Shown here one piece after another: positions 26,012 through 33,778 of a stretch of 64,000 nt of DNA; position 1 is the first letter of the stretch; each line of letters begins with the position of its first letter. The notes under the pieces are model-generated. The model was given only the letters and a program-made list of their open reading frames with translations. It was not told the DNA's origin and did not search any database. Position numbers and translations under genes: made by a program. The stretch is from positions 12,736 to 76,735 of the forward strand of contig DFJF01000005.1 in assembly GCA_002372935.1 (NCBI GenBank), read 5' to 3'. This DNA comes from Clostridiales bacterium UBA3678 (GTDB taxonomy: Bacteria > Bacillota > Clostridia > TANB77 > CAG-508).

Positions 26012-26551
26012 TTAATAATTTTCAGCTTTAATTTCAAAATAGCTTTGTGGATGATTACATACAGGACAAACTGCTGGTGCAGACTTTCCAATAACAATAT
26101 GTCCACAATTTCTGCATTTCCAAATTCTATCTCCATCTCTGCTAAATACTAAACCTTCATCTAAATTTTCTATTAATTTTCTATATCTTTCTTCATGCTC
26201 TTTTTCTATTTTTCCAACTTCTTCAAATAAGTATGCAATTTTTTCAAATCCCTCTTCCCTTGCTGTTTTTGCAAAACCATCATACATATCTGTCCATTCA
26301 TAATTTTCTCCTGCTGCTGCTGTATTTAAATTTTCTAGAGTTGATGGAATCTCTCCTCCATTTAACAATTTAAACCATATTTTTGCATGTTCTTTCTCAT
26401 TTGAAGCTGTTTCTTCAAATATTGCAGCTATTTGCTCATATCCTTCCTTTTTTGCCTTACTTGCAAAATATGTGTATTTGTTTCTTGCTTCTGATTCTCC
26501 AGAAAATGCTTTCATTAAATTTTTCTCTGTTTGAGATCCTTTTAATTCCAT
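26012..26551 (-). CDS. rbr: Rubrerythrin
   Basis: Rubrerythrin reduces hydrogen peroxide in anaerobes. The 179-residue protein has an N-terminal ferritin-like diiron domain with SGESEARNKYTYFA, FEETASNEKEHAKIWF and FEEVGKIEKEHEERY (the ExxH ligands), then a C-terminal rubredoxin-like domain with CRNCG and CPVCNHPQSYFE holding one FeS4 iron. This marks an anaerobic or microaerobic organism. It is a single-gene unit with a strong promoter and shares a terminator with the VirD4-like gene. Confidence 0.97.
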   Translation of the reverse strand: MELKGSQTEKNLMKAFSGESEARNKYTYFASKAKKEGYEQIAAIFEETASNEKEHAKIWFKLLNGGEIPSTLENLNTAAAGENYEWTDMYDGFAKTAREEGFEKIAYLFEEVGKIEKEHEERYRKLIENLDEGLVFSRDGDRIWKCRNCGHIVIGKSAPAVCPVCNHPQSYFEIKAENY

Positions 26552-26575
26552 AAAATATACCTCCTATTCATTCGC

Positions 26576-26604
26576 ATTATATCATATATTTTTTGATATT
26601 TCAA
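26576..26604 (-). promoter_or_regulatory. Predicted sigma-A promoter of rubrerythrin
   Basis: TTGAAA and TATAAT hexamers are spaced by exactly 17 bases on the minus strand, 25 bases before the start codon. I did not see a clear PerR box beyond general A/T symmetry. Confidence 0.7.
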
Positions 26605-26789
26605 CGAGAAAAAAGAAAAAGCATAAAAAGAATGTTAATGATAAAATAAGAATCTCCACATAAAAATATTTCAATCACACCTAATACATATACAGATGTC
26701 TTTAATCAATTTAAACAAAAAAAATAAACAAATTAGATGAGTATTTAAATACATTTTTAGTTTAATAAAGTCAGTTGTAGCCAAAATCA

Positions 26790-26833
26790 AAAAAATAATC
26801 TATAAAGTAATGAAAATCATGGCTTTATAGATT
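26790..26833 (-). terminator. Terminator of tRNA-Leu
   Basis: An 11-bp perfect stem AATCTATAAAG/CTTTATAGATT is followed on the minus strand by a T-run, starting 9 bases after the tRNA 3' end. Confidence 0.75.
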
Positions 26834-26841
26834 AACGGTTT

Positions 26842-26929
26842 TGGTGCAGATGGCCGGAATCGAACCGGCACGGTTTATTCAACCGCAGGATTTTAAGTCC
26901 TGTGCGTCTACCAATTCCGCCACATCTGC
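26842..26929 (-). tRNA. tRNA-Leu (UAA)
   Basis: The 88-base gene folds with acceptor GCAGATG/CATCTGC, a GGUUCGAUUCC T-arm, a long class II variable arm and an encoded CCA end. The anticodon loop CUUAAAA between CAGGA and UCCUG gives anticodon UAA, reading UUA, a very common leucine codon in this AT-rich genome. Confidence 0.97.
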
Positions 26930-26969
26930 ATATATGTTTTTCATGGTAGATCTCCTGATGACAATGACT

Positions 26970-26998
26970 ATTATATAATCAAATAATACATTTGTCAA
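26970..26998 (-). promoter_or_regulatory. Consensus promoter of tRNA-Leu
   Basis: A perfect TTGACA-17-TATAAT lies on the minus strand about 40 bases upstream of the tRNA 5' end. Confidence 0.8.
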
Positions 26999-27028
26999 GA
27001 AAAAATCAAAAAAAAATTCAAAAATATG

Positions 27029-27054
27029 ATTAATTTATGATAATGTCTTAAGTA
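27029..27054. repeat. 26-bp dispersed repeat, copy 1
   Basis: Twenty-six bases here, containing TGATAATGTCTTAAGTA, are identical and in the same orientation to 57066-57091. Short ATGATTAA/TTAATCAT inverted arms flank this copy. Confidence 0.6.
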
Positions 27055-27071
27055 ATTTAATCATTAAACAT

Positions 27072-27095
27072 TAAAAGAACTACATAAGTAGCCCC
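27072..27095 (-). terminator. Terminator of carD
   Basis: A 7-bp GGGCTAC/GTAGTTC stem (two G-U pairs) with a four-base loop and a short T-run lies 12 bases after the carD stop. Confidence 0.55.
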
Positions 27096-27106
27096 TTTAA
27101 ATATTT

Positions 27107-27676
27107 TTATGTATTTTGAGTGGCATTTTCATTATTGAAAGGAATAAATTTTTTAACAACACTTTCCTTTACTTGATCATTTCCTCTAAATAACATAAAT
27201 GAATTATTAATTTTATTATCAACTAATTCTTCCATTTCATCCTTGTTAGATTGTTCTACTAAAACCAATTCGCTTACTAAAATTTGTTTAGCATTTTCTA
27301 ACATCTTCTTTTCTCCTGTTGAAAGTCCCTTTTCTTTTTGTTTAAAAGCTAAGTTTCTAACAACATCTGCAATTTCATATATATTGCCACTTTTTAATTT
27401 TTCCATATTATCTCTATACCTTTTATTCCAATTTTTGTCCATTTCTGTTTCATCTTGAGATAATACAGTAAACACTTTATCTGCTGAATTTTTGTCTATA
27501 ATATTTCTCACACCTACTTGTTCTGCTTTAGAAATAGGCACCATAACTTTAACTTCCCCTGGCATTTTTAAAATATAATATGCCTGCTTTTCTCCTAAAA
27601 TATCTTTTTCTTCTATTGCATCTATTACTCCTGCTCCATGCATTGGATAGACTATTTTGTCTCCAACATTAAACAT
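27107..27676 (-). CDS. CarD-family transcriptional regulator
   Basis: CarD/CdnL proteins bind the RNA polymerase beta subunit and stabilise open promoter complexes, notably at rRNA genes. The 189-residue protein has the N-terminal CarD_CdnL_TRCF Tudor-like domain (FNVGDKIVYPMHGAGVIDAI, YYILKMPGEVKVMVPISKAE; residues 2-60), then the helical DNA-contacting domain with NWNKRYRDNMEKLKSGNIYE and LAFKQKEKGLSTGEKKMLENA. The length is normal. It is monocistronic with a near-consensus promoter. Confidence 0.93.
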   Translation of the reverse strand: MFNVGDKIVYPMHGAGVIDAIEEKDILGEKQAYYILKMPGEVKVMVPISKAEQVGVRNIIDKNSADKVFTVLSQDETEMDKNWNKRYRDNMEKLKSGNIYEIADVVRNLAFKQKEKGLSTGEKKMLENAKQILVSELVLVEQSNKDEMEELVDNKINNSFMLFRGNDQVKESVVKKFIPFNNENATQNT

Positions 27677-27733
27677 TATGCAATCACTCCTTTCAGCAAA
27701 TTTTTAATAGTTTCTTTAACTACCAACATCTAT

Positions 27734-27762
27734 ATTATACTACAAAATTTGGTAAAAGTCAA
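27734..27762 (-). promoter_or_regulatory. Near-consensus promoter of carD
   Basis: TTGACT and TATAAT are spaced by 17 bases on the minus strand, 58 bases before the start. Confidence 0.72.
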
Positions 27763-27789
27763 AGGCATTTAGAATTTTTTTCATTAAAG

Positions 27790-28608
27790 CTAGATAATGG
27801 AATTAAACTCCGCCCCTAAAAAAATTAACTTTATACATGAATATACCCACATCATAATCAAAATTAATGTTGATAAACTTCCATACATATTTGTAAAACC
27901 TGTAAAAATATCTACATAATATGAGAAAAATTTTGTAATTATATACCAACCTATCGCTGTAAATATTGCTCCTGGTATATGTTTTTTTACATTCATTTTT
28001 CTGTTCGCAATTAGTTTATATAAATATAGGAAAAATAAAAATAATCCAATTATTACAAATATGAATTTATAATTAATTACAAATTTTGTTAAATAATTTG
28101 CTGTTTTAAAATTCTCTTTTAGCATATCATTAATCTTCCTATCAAATACCATTATAATCATTACTAAAACAAGAGTAAATATAAGAATAACAGTAAATAT
28201 CAAACTTTCTATTCTTATAAATAATTTATTTGTATCATTTTTATTATCTGATTTATATATAGATTTAAATCCCTTACACATTGAATAGAATCCTCTTCCT
28301 GCTAACCATATTGTAACTAAAGCAGATATTGAAATTGTGCTAAATGATTTTGAATATACTTCTTCTACTATACTTCCAAAAAATGAAATAAGACTTGTTG
28401 GAACAATATCTATCATTATATAGTGCATAGATTGTTTATCTACACTTGTAAATTGGAATAGTGAAAATAATAACATAAAAAATGGTATAATTGATAATAT
28501 CATAAAAAATGCAGTTTCTCCAGTATATTCTTCTATATTATCATTGTTTAATTTTTTTAAAAATTGTTTTATTTCTTTGATTATTTTTTCCAAAATAAAT
28601 TCTCCCAT
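27790..28608 (-). CDS. YihY/BrkB-family membrane protein
   Basis: This 272-residue protein belongs to the YihY family (once thought to be RNase BN). About six membrane segments are visible, with family features TGETAFFMILSIIPFFMLLF (residues 24-43), WLAGRGFYSMCKGFKSIYK, and the ending FTGFTNMYGSLSTLILIMMW then YSCIKLIFLGAEFN. Its function is not established; a transport role is presumed. It follows the gatB terminator on the same strand and is probably its own unit. Confidence 0.88.
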   Translation of the reverse strand: MGEFILEKIIKEIKQFLKKLNNDNIEEYTGETAFFMILSIIPFFMLLFSLFQFTSVDKQSMHYIMIDIVPTSLISFFGSIVEEVYSKSFSTISISALVTIWLAGRGFYSMCKGFKSIYKSDNKNDTNKLFIRIESLIFTVILIFTLVLVMIIMVFDRKINDMLKENFKTANYLTKFVINYKFIFVIIGLFLFFLYLYKLIANRKMNVKKHIPGAIFTAIGWYIITKFFSYYVDIFTGFTNMYGSLSTLILIMMWVYSCIKLIFLGAEFNSII

Positions 28609-28696
28609 AAGAAAATTTTGTTAAATATATTATTTCAAAATGACCCTTTTTATATTCTTATGCTAAAAATTTTGCAAAAATAATCTAAAATAATTT

Positions 28697-28739
28697 AAAA
28701 GATTTTGAATATATAAATAATATATATTCAAAATCTTTT
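28697..28739 (-). terminator. Terminator of gatCAB
   Basis: A 19-bp perfect A/T-rich stem with a 5-base loop begins two bases after the gatB stop codon and ends in AAAAGATTTTG/CAAAATCTTTT. Confidence 0.75.
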
Positions 28740-28740
28740 A

Positions 28741-30180
28741 CTATTTATTTAATTTCTTTTGTAGCAATTCTTTTGTTATAACAGGATTTGCTTTTCCTCG
28801 CGTGCTTTTCATAACTTGACCAACAAAGAAGTCAAATACTCTGTCTTTACCATTTCTATATTGCTCTACCTGTGTAGGGTTAGAATTAATAATATCATCA
28901 ATTATTTTTCCTAATTCATTGGCATCTGAAATTTGAGCATTTTCTTTGCTTATGAAATTACTTGGTTCCTTTTTCTCATCTAAAACCTTATTAAAGATTT
29001 CTTTTGCCTGTTTTGATGATATTTTTCCAGAATTAAAATTATCAAGTATAAATTTTAACATTTTTGGTGTTAAATATATCTCAGTAATTTCTAATTCGTT
29101 TTTATTCATATATGCAATTATATTTTCATTTATCCAATTACCCGCTTCTTTAGGATCAATTCCTAATTTTATACATTCTTCAAAATAATCTGATATTTCT
29201 TTTGTCTTAATCAATTTTTTTGCATTTAATGGTGTTAACCCAAATTTATTTATATATTTTTCTTTTCTTTCATAAGGTAATTCTGGAATAGAAGCTTGTA
29301 TTTCTTTTACCCATTCAGGAGAAATTTTAAATTTAGGAATATTAGGTTCAACAAAATATTTATAGTCTAAAGCATCTTCTTTACTTCTCATTGTAATTGT
29401 TGATACACTTTCTTCATCCCATCTTCTAGTCTCCTGAACTACTTCATCATATCTTCCAGCATCTTTTAAATCACATTGTCTTTGTATTTCAAAATTAATA
29501 GCATCTCTAACAGCATAAAATGAATTTACGTTTTTCATTTCTACTTTTGTTCCAAGTGTATTTTCATCATCACTTATTGAAATATTAACATCACATCTAA
29601 TTTGTCCCTTTTTTGCATCAGCTTCTGATATACCACAATATTGATATATTGACCTCATATATTCCAAAAACAATACTGCATCATTTGCAGAATGTAAGCA
29701 TGGTTTTGTAACTAATTCGAATAAAGGTGCACCTGCTCTATTATAATTAATTGTTGTTGTATTTAAAAAGTGTGTACTTCTTGCTGCATCTTCTTCCAAA
29801 TGTAAATTATCTATATCAACTCTAAAAGTTGTTCCATCATCTCTTTCTATATCAATATAACCACCATTTCCTACACATTCTTCTGGTGGATTTTGTGTTA
29901 TTTGATATCCTTTTGGAAGGTCTGGATAATAGTAATTTTTTCTTTCAAAATACATGTATTCTGGAATTCTGCAATGTAATATTGATGACATCATAATTGA
30001 CATTCTTACTGCTTCTTTATTTACTACAGGAAGAATTCCTGGAAATCCCATATCTATTGCTACTACATTTTCATTTGGAATAGCACTATATTCATTTTTT
30101 GCAGGAGAAAATACTTTTGATTTTGTTTCTGACCCTTCACAATGCATTTCAAGGCCTATTGTTGGATAATATTTAGACAT
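28741..30180 (-). CDS. gatB: Asp-tRNA(Asn)/Glu-tRNA(Gln) amidotransferase subunit B
   Basis: GatB is the tRNA-binding kinase subunit that activates Glu-tRNA(Gln) or Asp-tRNA(Asn) before GatA-supplied ammonia amidates it. The 479-residue product begins MSKYYPTIGLEMHCE, preceded by AAAGGAGGAG; an in-frame ATG 21 bases upstream would add an atypical leader. Core motifs include GAPLFELVTKPCLHS, RCDVNISIS and TKVEMKNVNSF; the C-terminal helical tail domain ends with VGQVMKSTRGKANPVIT. It is third in gatC-gatA-gatB. Confidence 0.97.
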   Translation of the reverse strand: MSKYYPTIGLEMHCEGSETKSKVFSPAKNEYSAIPNENVVAIDMGFPGILPVVNKEAVRMSIMMSSILHCRIPEYMYFERKNYYYPDLPKGYQITQNPPEECVGNGGYIDIERDDGTTFRVDIDNLHLEEDAARSTHFLNTTTINYNRAGAPLFELVTKPCLHSANDAVLFLEYMRSIYQYCGISEADAKKGQIRCDVNISISDDENTLGTKVEMKNVNSFYAVRDAINFEIQRQCDLKDAGRYDEVVQETRRWDEESVSTITMRSKEDALDYKYFVEPNIPKFKISPEWVKEIQASIPELPYERKEKYINKFGLTPLNAKKLIKTKEISDYFEECIKLGIDPKEAGNWINENIIAYMNKNELEITEIYLTPKMLKFILDNFNSGKISSKQAKEIFNKVLDEKKEPSNFISKENAQISDANELGKIIDDIINSNPTQVEQYRNGKDRVFDFFVGQVMKSTRGKANPVITKELLQKKLNK

Positions 30181-30181
30181 A

Positions 30182-31642
30182 CTATTTCTCCTCCTTTGCA
30201 ATTTGATTTTTATAATTCATTAAAGACTCTATACCATAAGCAATATTTAAAACATTGGCATCTGTTTTACAATTTCCTGTTATATTTAAACCAACAGGTA
30301 GTCCATCAATAAATCCATCAGGAATTGTAATTGAAGGAAATCCTCCAAAATTTCCAACTTGTAAATGTTCTTCTAATGCTTCTGTTCCTTCTGTTAAAAT
30401 ATCTAAAGAATCTGTCTGTAATTTCTTTGCTGGACCAGTACCAACTGGTAATATTACTGCATCATATTCTCTAAAAATTTTCTTCCATTCATCAACAAGC
30501 AATCTTCTAACTCTTTGCGCATTTTTAAAATATCTTTCCTGGTTTTCTCTTTGAAGAACATAAGAACCTATAACAAATCTTCTTTTTATAAGTGTAGAAA
30601 ATCCCTTTGTTCTGTAGTCTTTAACCATTTCTTTAAAATTAGATCCTTTGCCTCTTGGTCCAAATGATAAACCTGTTAAATTTGACATATTTGAAGTTGC
30701 TTCTGCACATGAAATAATTACATAAGTTGATGCTATTGCTTTTAGCAATGTATTGTCAACAGATACTTCATCAACTTGTACTCCACTTTTTCTAATTAAG
30801 TCTATTTTATCTTTGAAATTATTCAAATGTTTTGTTAGTTCTTCACTTGGATTCTTATAATTCTCTAAATTACATATCTCTTTAATATAGCATAGCTTTT
30901 TACCTTTTATATTACCATCTAATGAATCAGCTAAATGAATATTAGAAGAATCCCATGAAGTCATATCTTTTTCATCAATACCTTTCATGTTATCAACAAC
31001 TATTGCCGCATCTTTAACATTTCTAGTTAATACACCTAGATGATCTAAAGATGATGCAAAAGCAAATAATCCATATCTTGAAATCATTCCATAAGTTGGC
31101 TTATACCCAACAATACCACAATATGCAGCTGGCTTTCTAATAGAATCTCCTGTATCTGAACCTGTAGCATATGGATAAACTCCTGCAGCAACTGCACATG
31201 CTGAACCTGAAGATGAACCAGCACACATTCTTGTCCTATCCCATGGGTTTCTTACAGTTCCTGTATGACCTGTAGTACCTGTTCCTCCCATACCAAATTC
31301 ATCCATTACAGTTTTATTAACCATAACTGCACCTACATTTTTTAGTTTTTCATAACCAGTAGCGTCAAAAAATGGTACATAGTTTTTTAAAGTATTAGAT
31401 GACCCTGTAGATAGTACACCTTTTGTAGAATAATTGTCTTTAACTCCAAATGGTATTCCTGATAATAAATTATCAGTTACTTCTGTTTCTTTTGCATCAT
31501 CTAAAATTGTTACAAATGCATTATATTTTTCTTGAACTTCATGAGATAATTCTAAAGATTCTTTTATTAAATCTTTTGAAGTAACCTCTCCTTTTTTTAA
31601 TAATTTGTGAAGTTCTTCTATTGATAAATTCATATATTTCAT
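30182..31642 (-). CDS. gatA: Asp-tRNA(Asn)/Glu-tRNA(Gln) amidotransferase subunit A
   Basis: GatA is the glutaminase of the GatCAB complex and an amidase-signature enzyme. It has the Ser-cisSer-Lys triad: GIPFGVKDNYSTKG holds the lysine and CAGSSSGSACAVAAGVYPYA with GSDTGDSIRKPAAYCG hold the serines. The ending FGGFPSITIPDGF is typical. It is 486 residues long. Its ATG overlaps the gatC stop by one base (TAATG), so translation is coupled; the next gene, gatB, starts two bases after its stop. Confidence 0.97.
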   Translation of the reverse strand: MKYMNLSIEELHKLLKKGEVTSKDLIKESLELSHEVQEKYNAFVTILDDAKETEVTDNLLSGIPFGVKDNYSTKGVLSTGSSNTLKNYVPFFDATGYEKLKNVGAVMVNKTVMDEFGMGGTGTTGHTGTVRNPWDRTRMCAGSSSGSACAVAAGVYPYATGSDTGDSIRKPAAYCGIVGYKPTYGMISRYGLFAFASSLDHLGVLTRNVKDAAIVVDNMKGIDEKDMTSWDSSNIHLADSLDGNIKGKKLCYIKEICNLENYKNPSEELTKHLNNFKDKIDLIRKSGVQVDEVSVDNTLLKAIASTYVIISCAEATSNMSNLTGLSFGPRGKGSNFKEMVKDYRTKGFSTLIKRRFVIGSYVLQRENQERYFKNAQRVRRLLVDEWKKIFREYDAVILPVGTGPAKKLQTDSLDILTEGTEALEEHLQVGNFGGFPSITIPDGFIDGLPVGLNITGNCKTDANVLNIAYGIESLMNYKNQIAKEEK

Positions 31643-31938
31643 TATCCCACCACCTTTGGAAGTTTTACTTCTCTATTTTCTTTTTCTTCACAATTAGAAA
31701 GTAAATCTTCAATAGAATCTGATTTTATAGCAACATCTTCTCTAAGCTCGTATTCAAAATCATCTAAACATTGTGTCATTGGCTCGACACTGCTAATATT
31801 TGGTATTGAATTTACAATATCACAATTTTTGTCTATGACATCAAACTCATCCAAAACTAACTTATTTTCTTCTGGAGTTAAACCTATTAATAATTTGTCT
31901 GCATAATCATCAACCATTTCTTTGGTGAATTTACCCAT
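31642..31938 (-). CDS. gatC: Asp-tRNA(Asn)/Glu-tRNA(Gln) amidotransferase subunit C
   Basis: GatC stabilises the GatA-GatB pair. The 98-residue protein shows KLLIGLTPEENKLVLDEFDV and the late LREDVAIKS segment (usual LREDE/D), as in the family. I prefer the ATG at 31938 since AGGAG lies 9 bases upstream; the ATG at 31947 lies next to that site. The Ser-rich acidic end is normal. It heads gatCAB under a perfect consensus promoter. Confidence 0.92.
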   Translation of the reverse strand: MGKFTKEMVDDYADKLLIGLTPEENKLVLDEFDVIDKNCDIVNSIPNISSVEPMTQCLDDFEYELREDVAIKSDSIEDLLSNCEEKENREVKLPKVVG

Positions 31939-32025
31939 TTCTACCATCTCCTATTTATATTAATTTTATTTTTTTCTTTAATACAGTGATTGTAATTTTC
32001 TTTTTACACTACTTTTTACCCTATA

Positions 32026-32054
32026 ATTATATATATTTTTAAGTATGTTGTCAA
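32026..32054 (-). promoter_or_regulatory. Consensus promoter of gatCAB
   Basis: A perfect TTGACA-17-TATAAT lies on the minus strand about 88 bases before gatC. Confidence 0.8.
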
Positions 32055-32121
32055 GCAATTTAAGGCATCTGGACTTACATAAAAATTTTTAAATTTAAAC
32101 CATTAAAAAAATATATACTTC

Positions 32122-32162
32122 AAAAAAGAGAATTTAAAAATTAATTTTAAATTCTCTTTTTT
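32122..32162 (-). terminator. Terminator ending the ireB operon
   Basis: A perfect 18-bp stem with A6/T6 outer tracts and a 5-base loop lies 50 bases after the stop of the 160-residue membrane protein gene. Confidence 0.85.
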
Positions 32163-32211
32163 ATATACATTAGAGATACTTTTTAGCATCTTTATTAAAA
32201 TACATTTTTTA

Positions 32212-32694
32212 TTACAAAGTTCTATATTGATTTTTATCTGCTCTATCGTCAAATTTTCTATCATACTTATCATTATCAAAATACCAATCAGTTTTTTTGT
32301 CTGTAAAATGTCTTAATTTTACTTTTTCAAATGCAATATTTATCACAATACATAGAGCAATAATTATTCCTAAAATTCCAATAATAGAATTTTGAAATAT
32401 AACCATATCAACTCCAGCCTCACTAGATAAGGCAGGTATTAGGTTATTAATAATATATGATCCAAAATACCATCCATATCCTGCAAGAAATATAATTCCA
32501 CCAATAAGTTTTCTTTTTACTATTAATATAAAACAGAATAAATCAACAAATAATAAAACCATTTCTGTTGTATTGTTAAATACTATAAATCCTCCAAATT
32601 CTATTCCAAATTGAGCAGATATAGCTACTATTACTCTAAATACCCAAAACATAGCCATAAAAAGTACTAATAACCAACTTATAAGACTTTTCAT
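32212..32694 (-). CDS. Four-helix membrane protein, unknown function
   Basis: I do not recognise this 160-residue protein. Four hydrophobic segments are visible (about 4-22, 33-57, 63-80 and 98-118), followed by a charged cytoplasmic tail (residues 125-160) with HFTDKKTDWYFDNDKYDRKF and a DRADKNQYR ending. It lies 12 bases after the DUF1292 gene and ends at a strong terminator, so it is the last gene of the ireB-ruvX transcript. Its role cannot be inferred beyond that context. Confidence 0.75.
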   Translation of the reverse strand: MKSLISWLLVLFMAMFWVFRVIVAISAQFGIEFGGFIVFNNTTEMVLLFVDLFCFILIVKRKLIGGIIFLAGYGWYFGSYIINNLIPALSSEAGVDMVIFQNSIIGILGIIIALCIVINIAFEKVKLRHFTDKKTDWYFDNDKYDRKFDDRADKNQYRTL

Positions 32695-32706
32695 TTTTTA
32701 TTTCTC

Positions 32707-33012
32707 CTATTCATCATCATCTACAAAATTGAATTCATCTTTAAATTTTTCTTTAAAAATATTAAATACTTTCATTAAAATGTCTTCATCTTCAACACTA
32801 ACATAAGATTCTTCCTCTGAATCTTCATCTGAATCTTCTAATTTTAATATTACTACTTCTCCATCATTTTCTTCATCTTCAGTAACAGGTAATAATACAA
32901 CATATTTTTCGTCATCTAAATCGATTAAATCTAGAAATTCAAATTTAACTTCCTCCCCATTTTCATTATTTAAAATAATTATATTATCTGTTTCTTCCAT
33001 GTTTTCGTCCAT
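32707..33012 (-). CDS. DUF1292 family acidic protein (YrzB-like)
   Basis: This very acidic 101-residue protein matches DUF1292/YrzB: IIILNNENGEEVKFEFLDLI at the start, KYVVLLPVTEDEE in the middle and an acidic, EDEDILMKVFNIFKEKF C-terminal helix. The function is unknown, but the gene is regularly the third member of ireB-ruvX-yrzB in Firmicutes, as here (48 bases after ruvX). The acidic linker of D/E/S residues is likely disordered. Confidence 0.9.
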   Translation of the reverse strand: MDENMEETDNIIILNNENGEEVKFEFLDLIDLDDEKYVVLLPVTEDEENDGEVVILKLEDSDEDSEEESYVSVEDEDILMKVFNIFKEKFKDEFNFVDDDE

Positions 33013-33060
33013 TTAAAAATTCTCCTTTCACATTTTTATTTAAAAATTTTAATAACTTAT

Positions 33061-33477
33061 TTAATTAATTTTATTTATATATGTTTCAAGAATATATATT
33101 GCAGATATAGTATCTACTATATTTTTCTTTTTATGCTTATTAATATTTAAGAAATTCATTGTTTTATGGGCTGCAACAGTAGTTAGACGTTCATCAATAT
33201 AGTCAATTTTTATATTGTTATATTTACATTTTAATTTATGTATAAATTTTTCTGTTTTTTCTGCCCTTTCTGCTTTATCTCCATTAAGTAAATATGGCAT
33301 TCCAACCACAATTGTATCTATATGATATTTTTCTAAATATTCATCTATTTTTCTTAATATGACTTTATCATTTCCATCATATTTAAGAGTTTCTAGTCCC
33401 TGAACTGTAATATTTAATTCATCTGTTATTGCAAAGCCTGTCCTACTATCTCCATAATCTATTCCCAATTTTCTCAT
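33061..33477 (-). CDS. ruvX: Putative Holliday junction resolvase (YqgF)
   Basis: RuvX/YqgF is an RNase H-fold nuclease linked to Holliday junction resolution or 16S pre-rRNA processing. The 138-residue protein starts RKLGIDYGDSRTGFAITDE (catalytic Asp7) and has VVGMPYLLNGDKAERAEKT and YIDERLTTVAA (acidic catalytic residues). The last conserved aspartate is in KKKNIVDTISAIYILETY. It overlaps the ireB stop by four bases (ATGA), so translation is coupled. Confidence 0.95.
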   Translation of the reverse strand: MRKLGIDYGDSRTGFAITDELNITVQGLETLKYDGNDKVILRKIDEYLEKYHIDTIVVGMPYLLNGDKAERAEKTEKFIHKLKCKYNNIKIDYIDERLTTVAAHKTMNFLNINKHKKKNIVDTISAIYILETYINKIN

Positions 33478-33731
33478 TCTTCATCTATTCCTATATAATA
33501 TTTAACAAGTTTTTCAAGTAATTCATCTCTTTCTATTGCTCTAATTTTATTTCTTGCATCTTTGTAACTTGTTATATATGTAGGGTCTCCTGATAAAATA
33601 TAACCAACTAATTGATTTATAGGATTATATCCTTTTTCTACTAAAGCACCATATACTTCTTTTAAAATTTTCTGAGCATCAACATCTTTGTCTCTTTCAA
33701 TTTTAAAATTCATTGTTTTATCAAAATTCAT
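33474..33731 (-). CDS. ireB: IreB family regulatory phosphoprotein
   Basis: IreB (UPF0297/YrzL) is a small regulatory protein phosphorylated by the PASTA kinase IreK in Enterococcus faecalis, where it affects cephalosporin resistance. The 85-residue protein has TMNFKIERDKDVDAQKILKE with the N-terminal threonine used for phosphorylation, then YGALVEKGYNPINQLVGYIL and the SGDPTYITSYKDARNKI segment, all diagnostic. Its presumed kinase and phosphatase are prkC and prpC at 7.9-10.6 kb. It begins 47 bases after the degenerate-GGDEF gene. Confidence 0.95.
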   Translation of the reverse strand: MNFDKTMNFKIERDKDVDAQKILKEVYGALVEKGYNPINQLVGYILSGDPTYITSYKDARNKIRAIERDELLEKLVKYYIGIDEE

Positions 33732-33778
33732 TATATTTTTCCTCCTTAATTATTTATTATTTATTTAACTAAACTATA

